A DNA stretch of 64,000 nucleotides from Flavobacterium cyclinae (GTDB taxonomy: Bacteria; Bacteroidota; Bacteroidia; Flavobacteriales; Flavobacteriaceae): positions 1,364,001-1,428,000 of the forward strand of contig NZ_CP089095.1 of the NCBI RefSeq assembly GCF_021172145.1, given 5' to 3'. The notes beneath the pieces were generated by a model, which saw nothing but the letters and a program-made list of their open reading frames with translations, did not search any database and was not told the DNA's origin. The position numbers and the translations under genes were made by a program. Position 1 is the first letter of the stretch, and each line of letters begins with the position of its first letter. Positions 1-9,705 of the stretch are shown one piece after another.

Positions 1-29
1 GCATTTATTGTTAAATTCACAAACTAATT

Positions 30-1142
30 ATGATTCAGATGTTTAAAAAATCTTTATTAGGATTTTGTGCCCTTTTTTTTACATGGGGATTCGGGCAAAC
101 ACAAAAGTTTAAAGTAGTCCTTGATGCTGGTCATGGAGGTAAAGATTATGGCGCGGTTTATCATGGTAATATTGAAAAGAATATTGCCTTGCAGACTGTG
201 CTAAAGGTTGGTGCTATCCTAGAAAAAGATCCACAAATAGAAGTGGTTTATACGCGAAAATCAGATGTATTCATAGAATTACAACAAAGAGCTACAATTG
301 CTAATAAATCAAAAGGAAGCATTTTTGTTTCTATGCATTGTAATGCAAATAAGAATCAAGCAGCCTCAGGTAATGAAACTTATGTTATGGGGATAACTCG
401 TAATGCTTCAAATTTAGAAGTTGCTAAAAGCGAAAATGAGGTAGTTACTTTAGAAACCGATTATAAGATTAAATATGATGGATTTGATCCTAATTCTCCT
501 GAATCAGTTATTGGAATTTCTATACTTCAAGAAGAATATCTTGATCAAAGTATTGAATTAGCAGGTAGAGTTCAAGAATTTTTTACCAAAAAAACAAGTA
601 ATAAAAATAGAGGTGTAAAACAAGCTGGATTTTTAGTTTTACGCCAAATTACAATGCCTCGTGTTTTAATAGAAATGGGTTTTGTTTCCAATAAAGAAGA
701 AGGTGAATTCTTAAATTCTGAGCAAGGACAAAACAAATTGGCTGAAGCTATTGCAGGTGCCATTTTAGATTATAAAAATGAATTTTTTAACCCTACTAAT
801 AGTAATAGTGTTAAGGAGGAAATAAAAGTAGTTGAGGAAAAACCAGAACCTACAATTGAAAAAAATATTCCAGCAAAATCAAATGACAAAGGAATTGTTT
901 TCAAAATTCAAATTTCTGCGAGTTCTAAAGAATTGGCAACAGTACCATCTAATTTTAAAGGATTAAGTCCAATTTCAGTTGAAAAATCTGGAAAGCTTTA
1001 TAAATACTTTTATGCAGCTGAAAATGATTACAAAATTGCTAAGCAAAAATTAGAAGAAGCAAAAGAAAAAGGATATACATCAGCATTCATAGTTGCTTAT
1101 AAAGACGGAATAAAAATAAGCATAACTGATGCAATAAAATAA
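30..1142 (+). CDS. N-acetylmuramoyl-L-alanine amidase (Amidase_3) with SPOR-like tail
   Basis: Predicted zinc amidase that cleaves the MurNAc-L-Ala bond of peptidoglycan in the periplasm. An N-terminal signal peptide (MFKKSLLGFCALFF...) is followed by the Amidase_3 domain, about residues 27-250. The expected metal and catalytic signatures are visible: LDAGHGGKD, EKNIAL, SMHCNAN and VLIEMGFVSN. The last ~80 residues (VFKIQIS... to the end) resemble a divergent SPOR domain, which would target septal glycan. The first ATG (30) lies three codons before a second ATG (39); the second gives a more typical signal peptide, so either could be used. The MCE gene follows 35 bases downstream, probably in the same transcription unit. 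Confidence 0.9.
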   Translation: MIQMFKKSLLGFCALFFTWGFGQTQKFKVVLDAGHGGKDYGAVYHGNIEKNIALQTVLKVGAILEKDPQIEVVYTRKSDVFIELQQRATIANKSKGSIFVSMHCNANKNQAASGNETYVMGITRNASNLEVAKSENEVVTLETDYKIKYDGFDPNSPESVIGISILQEEYLDQSIELAGRVQEFFTKKTSNKNRGVKQAGFLVLRQITMPRVLIEMGFVSNKEEGEFLNSEQGQNKLAEAIAGAILDYKNEFFNPTNSNSVKEEIKVVEEKPEPTIEKNIPAKSNDKGIVFKIQISASSKELATVPSNFKGLSPISVEKSGKLYKYFYAAENDYKIAKQKLEEAKEKGYTSAFIVAYKDGIKISITDAIK

Positions 1143-1177
1143 AATAAAAGTTTATTTTTGTTAAAAATTATAACGCT

Positions 1178-2131
1178 TTGAAACTAACAAAAGAAATCAA
1201 AACCGCTATCCTCGTAATTACTTCCATTTTACTTTTCATTTGGGGATATAATTTTTTAAAAGGAAAAGACTTATTTGATAGTAGTACTCGAGTTTATGTA
1301 GAATATGACAACGTTGCAGGTCTTGTAGATTCTGCTCCTGTAACATTAAACGGATTGGCTATTGGAAAAGTAAATTCTATTACTATTCAACCTAATGGAA
1401 AATTATTAGTTGAAATGCAAATTACGACGGATTTTCCTATTGCGAAATCAAGTATTGCCGAAATTTATGATTCAGGTTTAGTGGGGGGAAGACAAATTGC
1501 TATTAAACCAAATTTTCAAGATAAAGAATATATCAAATCAGGTGATTATTTAAAAGCAAGTAGTAAATTAGGAATAACTGATGCTTTAGCACAACAATTA
1601 GAGCCACTTCAATTTAAAGTGCAAAAGTTATTAGATAATGCTGATGTTTTGTTCACAAACATTAATGAGATATTAGATGAAAAAACAAAACAAAATCTAA
1701 AAAATAGTATAGCTGAATTGAATAAAACACTTTCAGAATTTAGTGAGGTTTCAAAAAATGTTAATGAAATGCTTGCTGATAATAAATCAAAAATCAATTC
1801 AACAATGGCTAACTTAGACAAAACGTCTGCAAATTTTTCTAAGATTTCTGATTCTTTAGCCCAAGCTAATTTAGGTCAAACAGTTAAAAACTTAGAAAAA
1901 ACATTAGCTAGTGTTGATAAAATCATGGCCGAAATTGAAAAAGGAAACGGAACCATGGGCAAATTGTTTAAAGACGATGCTATGTACAATAATTTCAATA
2001 AGACTTCAAAAGAATTAGAATTGTTGTTACAAGATTTAAGATTAAATCCAACACGCTATGTTAATGTTTCTCTTTTTGGAAAGAAAAACAAACCTTATGT
2101 AGCTCCCGTAAACGATACAATTAAAAAGTAA
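1178..2131 (+). CDS. MCE/MlaD family lipid-transport substrate-binding protein
   Basis: Single membrane anchor (about residues 8-27, ILVITSILLFIWGYNFL) followed by an MCE domain (residues ~38-115, with the typical YDNVAGLVDSAPVTLNGLAIGKV segment) and a long helical tail rich in Asn, Lys and Ser. MCE proteins form hexameric rings or tunnels that carry phospholipids between the inner and outer membranes. The permease and ATPase partners are not in this window. The start codon is TTG at 1178. No in-frame ATG occurs nearby and translation from TTG yields the full anchor, so this rare start is likely real. It ends 10 bases before the Fe-S membrane protein gene. Confidence 0.85.
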   Translation: MKLTKEIKTAILVITSILLFIWGYNFLKGKDLFDSSTRVYVEYDNVAGLVDSAPVTLNGLAIGKVNSITIQPNGKLLVEMQITTDFPIAKSSIAEIYDSGLVGGRQIAIKPNFQDKEYIKSGDYLKASSKLGITDALAQQLEPLQFKVQKLLDNADVLFTNINEILDEKTKQNLKNSIAELNKTLSEFSEVSKNVNEMLADNKSKINSTMANLDKTSANFSKISDSLAQANLGQTVKNLEKTLASVDKIMAEIEKGNGTMGKLFKDDAMYNNFNKTSKELELLLQDLRLNPTRYVNVSLFGKKNKPYVAPVNDTIKK

Positions 2132-2141
2132 ATTTTATACG

Positions 2142-3464
2142 ATGCAATTTTTAGATAATATTTTCTTCGCATTGCTTTTAGCAGCAGGTATTGGTTATTT
2201 TGCAATCAATGTTAAAAAACTAATTCGTAATATTAAACTAGGTCAGGATGTAGATCGTAGTGATAATCCATCTGCAAGATGGAAAAACATGACGATGGTT
2301 GCTTTAGGGCAATCTAAAATGGTAAAACGTCCTATTGCTGGATTTTTACATATTGTAGTATATGTTGGTTTCGTAATCATCAATATTGAAGTTATTGAAA
2401 TCATAATTGACGGACTTTTTGGAACACACCGAGTATTATCATTCATGGGCGGATTTTATGACGTATTAATTGGTTCGTTTGAAATTCTTGCCTTCTTGGT
2501 TTTAGTAGCCGTTGTAGTTTTTTGGATAAGAAGAAATGTTACCAAATTAGCTCGATTTACAAGCTCAGATTTAAAAGGACAACCTAAAAATGATGCCAAC
2601 TATATTTTATATTTTGAAATGGTATTAATGACGTTGTTCTTAGTTATGAATGCGGCTGATTTCCATTTGCAAAACTTAGGAATAGGACATTATAATCAAG
2701 CGGGTAGTTTTCCTATTTCTCAATTCATTGCTCCAATGTTCAATGGTATGAGTGAAGGTTTGGTAGTAATAATTGAAAGAACTGCTTGGTGGTTACACAT
2801 TGCCGGAATCTTAGTTTTCTTAAATTATTTATATTATTCAAAACATTTACATATTTTACTTGCATTCCCTAATACATTTTATGCTGATTTAAACGCAAAA
2901 GGGAAATTAAATAACTTAGAAAGTGTTACAAAAGAAGTAAAATTAATGATGGATCCTAATGCTGACCCTTTTGCGGCTCCAGCCAATCCTGATGCTGTTC
3001 CAGCAAAATTTGGTGCTTCTGATGTTCAAGATTTAAATTGGGTACAATTATTAAATGCATACAGTTGTACAGAATGTGGTCGTTGTACTTCATCATGTCC
3101 GGCAAACCAAACAGGTAAAAAATTATCGCCTCGTAAGATTATGATGGATACTCGTGATCGTTTAGAGGAAGTAGGAAGAAATATCGATTTAAATAAAGGT
3201 GTTTTTGTTGATGATGGTAAATCATTATTGAATGATTACATCACTCCAGAAGAATTATGGGCTTGTACTACTTGTAATGCTTGTGTGGAAGAGTGTCCAA
3301 TAAACATTAGTCCATTATCTATTATTATCGAAATGCGTCGTTATTTAGTAATGGAACAAAGTGCTGCACCAATGGAATTAAACAATATGATGAGTAATAT
3401 TGAAAACAATGGTGCTCCTTGGCAATACAATCAAATGGATCGTTTAAATTGGGTTAATGAATAA
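2142..3464 (+). CDS. Membrane-bound (Fe-S) oxidoreductase with two 4Fe-4S clusters
   Basis: The N-terminal ~270 residues contain several hydrophobic segments with a NarI/HdrE-like cytochrome b layout. The C-terminal part is a ferredoxin-like domain with two classical cluster motifs, CTECGRCTSSCP (residues ~308-319) and CTTCNACVEECP (~375-386). It should pass electrons between the quinone pool and a soluble partner. The next gene encodes a CCG-domain subunit of the HdrB/GlpC kind, so the two probably form one membrane complex. The physiological electron donor cannot be told from sequence alone. A small hairpin lies between the two genes. Confidence 0.85.
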   Translation: MQFLDNIFFALLLAAGIGYFAINVKKLIRNIKLGQDVDRSDNPSARWKNMTMVALGQSKMVKRPIAGFLHIVVYVGFVIINIEVIEIIIDGLFGTHRVLSFMGGFYDVLIGSFEILAFLVLVAVVVFWIRRNVTKLARFTSSDLKGQPKNDANYILYFEMVLMTLFLVMNAADFHLQNLGIGHYNQAGSFPISQFIAPMFNGMSEGLVVIIERTAWWLHIAGILVFLNYLYYSKHLHILLAFPNTFYADLNAKGKLNNLESVTKEVKLMMDPNADPFAAPANPDAVPAKFGASDVQDLNWVQLLNAYSCTECGRCTSSCPANQTGKKLSPRKIMMDTRDRLEEVGRNIDLNKGVFVDDGKSLLNDYITPEELWACTTCNACVEECPINISPLSIIIEMRRYLVMEQSAAPMELNNMMSNIENNGAPWQYNQMDRLNWVNE

Positions 3465-3465
3465 A

Positions 3466-3496
3466 AAATTAGATGTAGTGAAATCACGTCTAATTT
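3466..3496 (+). other. Intercistronic hairpin
   Basis: Inverted repeat AAATTAGA (3466-3473) and TCTAATTT (3489-3496), with further pairing inside (GTGA/TCAC), between the two Fe-S subunit genes. It is followed by a short T stretch. It could be an mRNA-processing or stability element, or a weak partial terminator. Confidence 0.45.
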
Positions 3497-3515
3497 TGAT
3501 TTAAAAATATAAAAC

Positions 3516-4310
3516 ATGATGTCAGAAAATTTAATAGTGCCAACAATGGCCGAAATGATGGCTGAAGGAAAACAACCTGAGATTTTATTTTGGGTAGGTT
3601 CTGCTGGTAGTTTCGATGACAGAGCAAAAAAAATAACCAGAGCTTTTGTTAAAATATTAAATAAAGCAAATGTAAATTTTGCAGTTCTAGGTACCGAAGA
3701 AAGTTGTACAGGTGATGTAGCAAAAAGAGCTGGGAATGAATTTTTATTTCAAATGCAAGCTTTGATGAATATTGAATTGCTAAATGCATACGAAGTAAAA
3801 AAAATTGTTACTTGTGATCCACATTCTTTTAACTGTTTAAAGAATGAATACCCTAGTTTAGGTGGAAATTATGAAGTTATTCATCACACACAATTTATTC
3901 AACAGCTTTTAAAAGAAGGGCGTATCAGCTTTAATAAAGAAACGTATAAAGGTAGTCGTATTACATTTCATGATCCATGTTATTTAGGTAGAGCTAATAA
4001 TGAATATCAGGCGCCTAGAGAAATTCTATCACAAACCAATGCTCAAATTGTTGAGATGAAACGTAGTAAAAGTTCTGCTTTATGTTGTGGAGCTGGTGGT
4101 GCTCAAATGTTTAAAGAACCTGAAAAAGGAAATATGGAAATTAATGTTTTAAGAACTCAAGACGCACTTGAAACAACTCCAAATATTATTGCAACAGGTT
4201 GTCCTTATTGTAATACAATGATGACAGATGGTGTAAAATTTGCACACAAAGAAAACGAAGTTAAAGTACTCGATATCGCTGAAATAATTGCTAACGCTCA
4301 AAATTTATAA
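3516..4310 (+). CDS. CCG-domain (Fe-S) oxidoreductase subunit, HdrB/GlpC/LutA-like
   Basis: Soluble subunit of about 264 residues carrying cysteine-rich CCG-type signatures: CDPHSFNCLKNEYP (~residue 104), HDPCYLGR (~151), SALCCGAGGAQMF (~189) and ATGCPYCNTMM (~227). Such motifs bind unusual [4Fe-4S] clusters in heterodisulfide reductase and glycerol-3-phosphate or lactate dehydrogenases. With the upstream membrane protein it forms a predicted two-subunit electron-transfer complex. There are two adjacent ATG codons (3516 and 3519); the second is equally plausible. The stop lies one base before the next gene. Confidence 0.85.
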   Translation: MMSENLIVPTMAEMMAEGKQPEILFWVGSAGSFDDRAKKITRAFVKILNKANVNFAVLGTEESCTGDVAKRAGNEFLFQMQALMNIELLNAYEVKKIVTCDPHSFNCLKNEYPSLGGNYEVIHHTQFIQQLLKEGRISFNKETYKGSRITFHDPCYLGRANNEYQAPREILSQTNAQIVEMKRSKSSALCCGAGGAQMFKEPEKGNMEINVLRTQDALETTPNIIATGCPYCNTMMTDGVKFAHKENEVKVLDIAEIIANAQNL

Positions 4311-4311
4311 A

Positions 4312-4914
4312 ATGAAAAAATTCTTATTACTATTAATCCTAGTTGGAAACGTAACTCTTGCTCAAAAATTAACAAAAGATCAGTTAGCAGAAAAATTAGG
4401 TGATAAAGCATGTGAGTGTGTTGGAAAACAAGAAATTACTAAAGAAAATTTCGAATTAACTATTGGAATTTGTCTTTTAGAAGCCATCAGTTCGTATGAA
4501 AAGGACGTAGAAAAATACTACGGTAAAGATATCATTACTAATGAAGCTAAAATGGAAGAGTTAGGATATGATGTAGGAAAAAAAATGGCATTAAAATGTC
4601 CGAGTGCTTTTAAATTTATGTTAGGTGATGATAGTTCATCTGATGAAGATACAACAGAACCTGATTTATTTGTTTCAGGAAAACTTTCAGAACTTCATTT
4701 TGATCAATTCTTAACGTTTTCAATTAAAGAAGATTCAGGAAAGAATAATCAATTTATCCTTTTAAGTAGTTTTGAAAATTCATTCTTATTAACAGATAAA
4801 GTATTAAAAGTAGCTGATGCTGTTGAAGTTTCATATTATGAAATGGAGTTGTTTGATGCTAAATTAGGCAAATTTGTTACGTATAAAATAGTTACTGATA
4901 TTATAAAAAAATAA
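4312..4914 (+). CDS. Exported protein of unknown function
   Basis: About 200 residues with a clear signal peptide (MKKFLLLLILVGNVTLAQK). The mature part has CEC and GICL cysteines, an acidic Ser/Asp linker near residue 115 and a beta-rich C-terminal half. An in-frame start exists further upstream at 4288, but it would overlap the preceding gene and spoil the signal peptide, so ATG 4312 was chosen. I do not recognise the family. The tight spacing on both sides (1 and 2 bases) suggests cotranscription with the Fe-S genes. Confidence 0.7.
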   Translation: MKKFLLLLILVGNVTLAQKLTKDQLAEKLGDKACECVGKQEITKENFELTIGICLLEAISSYEKDVEKYYGKDIITNEAKMEELGYDVGKKMALKCPSAFKFMLGDDSSSDEDTTEPDLFVSGKLSELHFDQFLTFSIKEDSGKNNQFILLSSFENSFLLTDKVLKVADAVEVSYYEMELFDAKLGKFVTYKIVTDIIKK

Positions 4915-4916
4915 TC

Positions 4917-5399
4917 ATGTTTGTACCATTTGAGACCTTACCAGAAGAATCAAAAATTTGGATTTATCAATCTAATAGAAAGTTTTCTGATGAAGAAATT
5001 CAAGAAATTGAAACGGAATTAAAGATTTTCTTGGATAATTGGTCTTCACACGGTCAAAGTCTTGAAGCTTCATTTATAACACGATACAATCGTTTTATAA
5101 TCATTGCAGTAAATCAAAATGTGCAAGCAGCAACAGGTTGTTCAATAGATGCTTCAGTTCAATTCATACAAAGTTTAGAACAAAAATATAATGTAGATTT
5201 ATTAGACAAAATGAATGTTACATTTAAAGTAGGAGAACACGTTGCTTTTAAACCACTTATCGAATTTAAAAAAATGGCAAAAGAAAAAGCCGTTTCGGAA
5301 AACACGATTGTATTTAATAATTTATTGAATACGTTAGGTGAGTTAAACGATTTTTGGGAAGTTCCTGCAAGTGAAAGTTGGCATAATCGATTTTTTTAA
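4917..5399 (+). CDS. Conserved Bacteroidota protein, ~160 aa, unknown function
   Basis: A soluble protein of 160 residues with no signal peptide or membrane segment. Homologues in this phylum are, from memory, often labelled ABC transporter ATPase, but no Walker A, signature or Walker B motif is present, so that name is not supported. Conserved-looking features are the WSSHGQSLEASF segment, the GCSIDASVQFIQ segment and the terminal WEVPASESWHNRFF. It starts two bases after the previous stop and lies just upstream of serB. Confidence 0.7.
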   Translation: MFVPFETLPEESKIWIYQSNRKFSDEEIQEIETELKIFLDNWSSHGQSLEASFITRYNRFIIIAVNQNVQAATGCSIDASVQFIQSLEQKYNVDLLDKMNVTFKVGEHVAFKPLIEFKKMAKEKAVSENTIVFNNLLNTLGELNDFWEVPASESWHNRFF

Positions 5400-5419
5400 T
5401 ACTTCTTACATTAACTTTC

Positions 5420-6643
5420 ATGGATAGCGAGATTTTTTTGTTGAATATTTCGGGTCAAGATAAACCCGGATTAACTTCATCTTTAACCGCAGTTTTAGCT
5501 GAATATGATGCTAAAATTTTAGATATTGGTCAAGCAAATATTCATAATACGTTGTCTTTAGGGATATTATTTCAAATAAAATCGGGTAAAAAGTCTGCTG
5601 CTGTTCTTAAAGATTTATTATTTAAATCGTATGAATTAGGTATTAAAGCTAAGTTTACACCTGTAGCATTAGAGGATTATGAAAACTGGGTAAATTTACA
5701 AGGTAAAGATCGCTACATTGTTACACTTTTAGGAGATAAATTAACCGCTGAGCACATTTCTCAAGTTACAAAAGTTATATCTGAAAAGAATTTGAATATT
5801 GATGCAATTAAACGTCTAACTGGAAGAACTTCTCTTGTAAAGGAAGACGATTATCCGAGAGCTTGTATTCAATTATCTATTAGAGGTGCTATTCAAGATA
5901 AATCTGAATTCACTTCTAAATTCATGCAAATTTCAAGTGAATTAGATTTAGATATTGCCTTTCAAGAAGATAATATTTTTAGAAGAAACAGACGTTTGGT
6001 TTGCTTTGATATGGACTCAACACTTATTCAAACCGAAGTTATTGATGAATTAGCTGAACTAGCTGGAGTTGGAAAACAAGTAAAAGCAATCACCGAATCA
6101 GCCATGCAAGGTGAAATTGATTTCCAAGAGAGTTTCAAACAACGTATGTTGCTTTTAAAAGGCTTAAAAGAAGAAGTTTTAAAAGAAGTTGCAATTAATT
6201 TACCAATAACCAAAGGAGCTAGACGTTTAATAGATACTTTAAAATCATACGGATTCAAAACCGCAATTTTATCGGGTGGATTTACTTACTTTGGTAAATA
6301 TTTACAAAATGAACTTGGTATTGATTATGTTTATGCAAATGAACTAGAAATTAAAGATGGAGTTCTAACTGGAGGTTATGTAGGCGATATTGTAGATGGT
6401 AATAAAAAAGCCGAATATTTAAAAGAAATTGCTCAAAAAGAAGGTATTCACATTAACCAAACAATCGCTGTTGGTGACGGTGCTAACGATTTACCAATGT
6501 TAAATTTAGCAGGTTTAGGAATTGCGTTTCATGCCAAACCAAAAGTTAAAGATAATGCGCAAAGTTCAATTTCGAGCATTGGTTTAGATGGTGTTTTATA
6601 TCTTCTAGGGTATCACGATCGTCATATCGATTTATTTCAATAA
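5420..6643 (+). CDS. serB: Phosphoserine phosphatase with N-terminal ACT domains
   Basis: Catalyses the last step of serine synthesis, phosphoserine to serine. Residues ~1-180 hold two ACT-like regulatory domains (the first starts LLNISGQDKPGLTSSL). The HAD catalytic core follows, with motif I FDMDSTLI (~195-202), motif II LSGGFTYF (~283) and motif III/IV GDGANDLPML (~352). The cap region contains AMQGEIDFQESFKQR, typical of SerB. The ACT domains suggest allosteric control by serine or another amino acid. The product is cytosolic. Confidence 0.93.
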   Translation: MDSEIFLLNISGQDKPGLTSSLTAVLAEYDAKILDIGQANIHNTLSLGILFQIKSGKKSAAVLKDLLFKSYELGIKAKFTPVALEDYENWVNLQGKDRYIVTLLGDKLTAEHISQVTKVISEKNLNIDAIKRLTGRTSLVKEDDYPRACIQLSIRGAIQDKSEFTSKFMQISSELDLDIAFQEDNIFRRNRRLVCFDMDSTLIQTEVIDELAELAGVGKQVKAITESAMQGEIDFQESFKQRMLLLKGLKEEVLKEVAINLPITKGARRLIDTLKSYGFKTAILSGGFTYFGKYLQNELGIDYVYANELEIKDGVLTGGYVGDIVDGNKKAEYLKEIAQKEGIHINQTIAVGDGANDLPMLNLAGLGIAFHAKPKVKDNAQSSISSIGLDGVLYLLGYHDRHIDLFQ

Positions 6644-6760
6644 TCGTATCAATTTTTTAGTTGATAAATTTCTCATAAATAATACTTAAAAATGGGTTAT
6701 TTAATTTTATCTCAAAATTATTTAGCCTAAATTTAAACCCTTAAATTCAAAGTTTTATTT

Positions 6761-9673
6761 ATGCGATATTTATACTTGCTATTATGCGGAATAGCAGCAT
6801 TAAACATAGCCTTTTCTCAAAATAATACCCATCAATTTAAATCGTCTAAACTAGAACAACAAGTTTGGGTAGATAGTGTGTACAACCAATTTTCTTTTGA
6901 GGAAAAAGTGGGACAATTGTTCATGGTTGCTGCTTATTCAAATAAAGACGAAGCGCATAATAAATCAATAGATAAACTAGTTGAAGATTACAAAATAGGA
7001 GGATTAATCTTCTTTCAAGGCGGACCAGTTCGTCAAGCGAAGTTAACCAATCGTTATCAAGCAAAAGCTAAAGTGCCTTTGTTTATTGGAATTGATGCCG
7101 AATGGGGTTTAAGCATGCGATTAGATTCTACTTATCGTTATCCTTGGAACATGACTCTTGGTGCTATTCAAGACATGAAGTTGATTGAAAAAACAGGAAA
7201 TCAAATGGGTAAGCAATCAAAACGAATGGGAATTCATTTTAATTTTGCCCCTGTTGTGGATATCAATACCAATCCAAAAAATCCAATTATTGGAAATCGT
7301 TCTTTTGGTGAAACAAAAGAAAATGTAACTGAAAGAGCCTTAGCATTAATGAAAGGCTTACAAGACGAAGGAGTTTATGCAACAGCAAAGCATTTTCCAG
7401 GTCATGGTGATACTTCAACGGATTCACATCATACATTACCAGTAGTAAATTTCGACAAAAATCGAATAAACGAGGTAGAGTTATATCCGTATAAAGAATT
7501 GATTAAAAACGGATTAACTAGTATTATGGTGGCTCATTTGAATGTGCCAAGTTTAGAACCTAGAGCAAATTATCCAACATCCATTTCCTATCCAGTTGTT
7601 ACGGATATTTTGAAAAAACAACTTCAATTTGAAGGGTTAATTTTTACCGATGCCTTGAATATGAAAGGCGCTAGTAATTTTAAAAAACCGGGTGATATAG
7701 ATTTAGAAGCCTTTTTGGCCGGAAATGATGTGCTACTTTTTGCTGAAAATGTTCCAGTTGCAGTAAAAAAATTCAAAGAAGCTTATGATAAGGGGACAAT
7801 TACCGAAGAACGTTTAATGTATTCGGTAAAAAAGATATTATCTTATAAATACAAAGCAAATCTTAATCAATATCAACCAATTAATTTAGATAATTTATAC
7901 CAAGATTTAAATGCTGTTGAATATGATGCATTAAATTATAAATTATATGAAAATGCAGTAACTGTAATTAAAAATCACGATAAATTAGTTCCGGTACGAG
8001 ATATTGAAAAAGAGAAAATAGCTTACATCAAATTAGGAAATGATGCATCTGATACTTTTTTGACCCATTTAAGAAATTATGCATCAATAAGCGAAATAAC
8101 GAATAAAAATTTAGATTCGGTTTTAGTCCAATTGCAAGATTATACAAAAGTAATTATAGGGTATCACAAAGCAGATGGAGCCTGGAAAAATCATAATTTT
8201 AGTTTTAAAGAAATGTTGTGGATTAACCAAATTTCGAAGCAAAATGATGTGATTTTAACCTGCTTTACCAAACCATATTCTTTAACTAATTTAAAGAACT
8301 TTGAAGATATCGAAACAATTATTGTGGCTTACCAAAACAATCCAATTGCTCAAACTATTGCACCTCAAATTATCTTTGGTTCTATGGGAGCAAAAGGAAA
8401 ATTACCTGTTTCAATTGATGACGAATTTAAAGTTAATGAAGGAATTGAAACTTTAGAAATCAAACGTTTAGGATTTACAATTCCTGAAAATGTGGGAATG
8501 AATTCTAAAGTATTAACAAAAATTGATTCAATTGCTAATTATGCTATTTCAAGAAAAATGACACCTGGTATTCAGGTAGTTGTAGCTCGAAAAGGAAAAG
8601 TAATTTACCAAAAGTCATTCGGAAATCACACCTATGAATCCAATCAAAAGGTAAGTAATACTGATGTGTATGATATTGCATCCTTGACGAAAATTATTGC
8701 TACATTACCAAACGTAATGAAAGAATTTGATCAAGGGCATTTGACTTTAGAAACGAAGTTAAAAAACATGTTGCCTATAGCTAAAAATTCAAACAAAGCT
8801 AATGCTACAATTTTAGATATGCTTACACATCAAGCACGTTTTCAACCTTGGATTCCATTTTACAAAGCCACTTTAGATAGTTTAAACCGACCAAGTACAC
8901 ATTTTTACAGAAGTGAATTTTCTGAAGAATTTCCAACTCCAGTTGCCAATAAATTATTTTTAATTAAAGATTACAATGACACTATTGTAAAAACAATTAT
9001 AGACAGTGATTTATTACCCAAAAAACAGTATAAATACAGCGATTTCTCTTTTATTTTATTCAAAGAATATTTAGAATTTCACAATAAAAAAACACTAGAT
9101 GAATTAGCTCATACTAACTTTTTTGCCCCTTTAGGAGCTAATTCAATTATGTATAATCCGTTGAGAAAAATAAATATTAATCATATCGTTCCAACAGAGA
9201 ACGATACCTATTTTAGACATCAATTAATTCAAGGACATGTTCATGATATGGCAGCCGCTATGCAAGGTGGTATATCGGGGCATGCGGGATTATTTGCTAA
9301 TGCTTTGGATGTTGCTAAAATGATGCAAATGTATCTTCAAAAAGGAACTTATGGTGGCAAAACGTATATTTCAGAAAACACAATAAATACTTTTAATACA
9401 TGTTATTTCTGTAAAGATGGAAATAGAAGAGGAGTTGGGTTTGATAAACCCCAATTAGGAAATGAAGGGCCTACATGTGGTTGTGTTTCTTTAACAAGTT
9501 TCGGACATACAGGATTTACGGGAACGATGACTTGGGCCGACCCAGAAAAAGAAATTGTTTATGTTTTCTTATCCAATAGAACTTTTCCTGATTCTAACGC
9601 TTCAAATAAATTATCGAAGGAAAATATTAGAGAAAATATTCAAAAAGTTATTTACGAAGCGATTGTTGAGTAA
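6761..9673 (+). CDS. Secreted GH3 beta-N-acetylglucosaminidase fused to a beta-lactamase-fold serine hydrolase
   Basis: A 970-residue two-domain exported enzyme. The signal peptide MRYLYLLLCGIAALNIAFSQ is followed by a GH3 domain with the NagZ-type signature KHFPGHGDTSTDSHH (~residues 209-223), which carries the Asp-His pair of bacterial N-acetylglucosaminidases. The C-terminal ~380 residues form a beta-lactamase/esterase (CubicO-like) domain with SLTK (~640), a YSD motif (~756) and HTGFTG (~915). The glycosidase half would remove GlcNAc from cell-wall fragments; the second half may act on peptide or acyl groups. This fusion occurs widely in Bacteroidota. Confidence 0.88.
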   Translation: MRYLYLLLCGIAALNIAFSQNNTHQFKSSKLEQQVWVDSVYNQFSFEEKVGQLFMVAAYSNKDEAHNKSIDKLVEDYKIGGLIFFQGGPVRQAKLTNRYQAKAKVPLFIGIDAEWGLSMRLDSTYRYPWNMTLGAIQDMKLIEKTGNQMGKQSKRMGIHFNFAPVVDINTNPKNPIIGNRSFGETKENVTERALALMKGLQDEGVYATAKHFPGHGDTSTDSHHTLPVVNFDKNRINEVELYPYKELIKNGLTSIMVAHLNVPSLEPRANYPTSISYPVVTDILKKQLQFEGLIFTDALNMKGASNFKKPGDIDLEAFLAGNDVLLFAENVPVAVKKFKEAYDKGTITEERLMYSVKKILSYKYKANLNQYQPINLDNLYQDLNAVEYDALNYKLYENAVTVIKNHDKLVPVRDIEKEKIAYIKLGNDASDTFLTHLRNYASISEITNKNLDSVLVQLQDYTKVIIGYHKADGAWKNHNFSFKEMLWINQISKQNDVILTCFTKPYSLTNLKNFEDIETIIVAYQNNPIAQTIAPQIIFGSMGAKGKLPVSIDDEFKVNEGIETLEIKRLGFTIPENVGMNSKVLTKIDSIANYAISRKMTPGIQVVVARKGKVIYQKSFGNHTYESNQKVSNTDVYDIASLTKIIATLPNVMKEFDQGHLTLETKLKNMLPIAKNSNKANATILDMLTHQARFQPWIPFYKATLDSLNRPSTHFYRSEFSEEFPTPVANKLFLIKDYNDTIVKTIIDSDLLPKKQYKYSDFSFILFKEYLEFHNKKTLDELAHTNFFAPLGANSIMYNPLRKININHIVPTENDTYFRHQLIQGHVHDMAAAMQGGISGHAGLFANALDVAKMMQMYLQKGTYGGKTYISENTINTFNTCYFCKDGNRRGVGFDKPQLGNEGPTCGCVSLTSFGHTGFTGTMTWADPEKEIVYVFLSNRTFPDSNASNKLSKENIRENIQKVIYEAIVE

Positions 9674-9705
9674 TTTTTGTAAATTTAGACTATAAACGTA
9701 TTAAC

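Noticed and set aside
4917..5399. Naming the 160-aa protein an ABC transporter ATPase
   Set aside because: No Walker A, Walker B or signature motif can be found.
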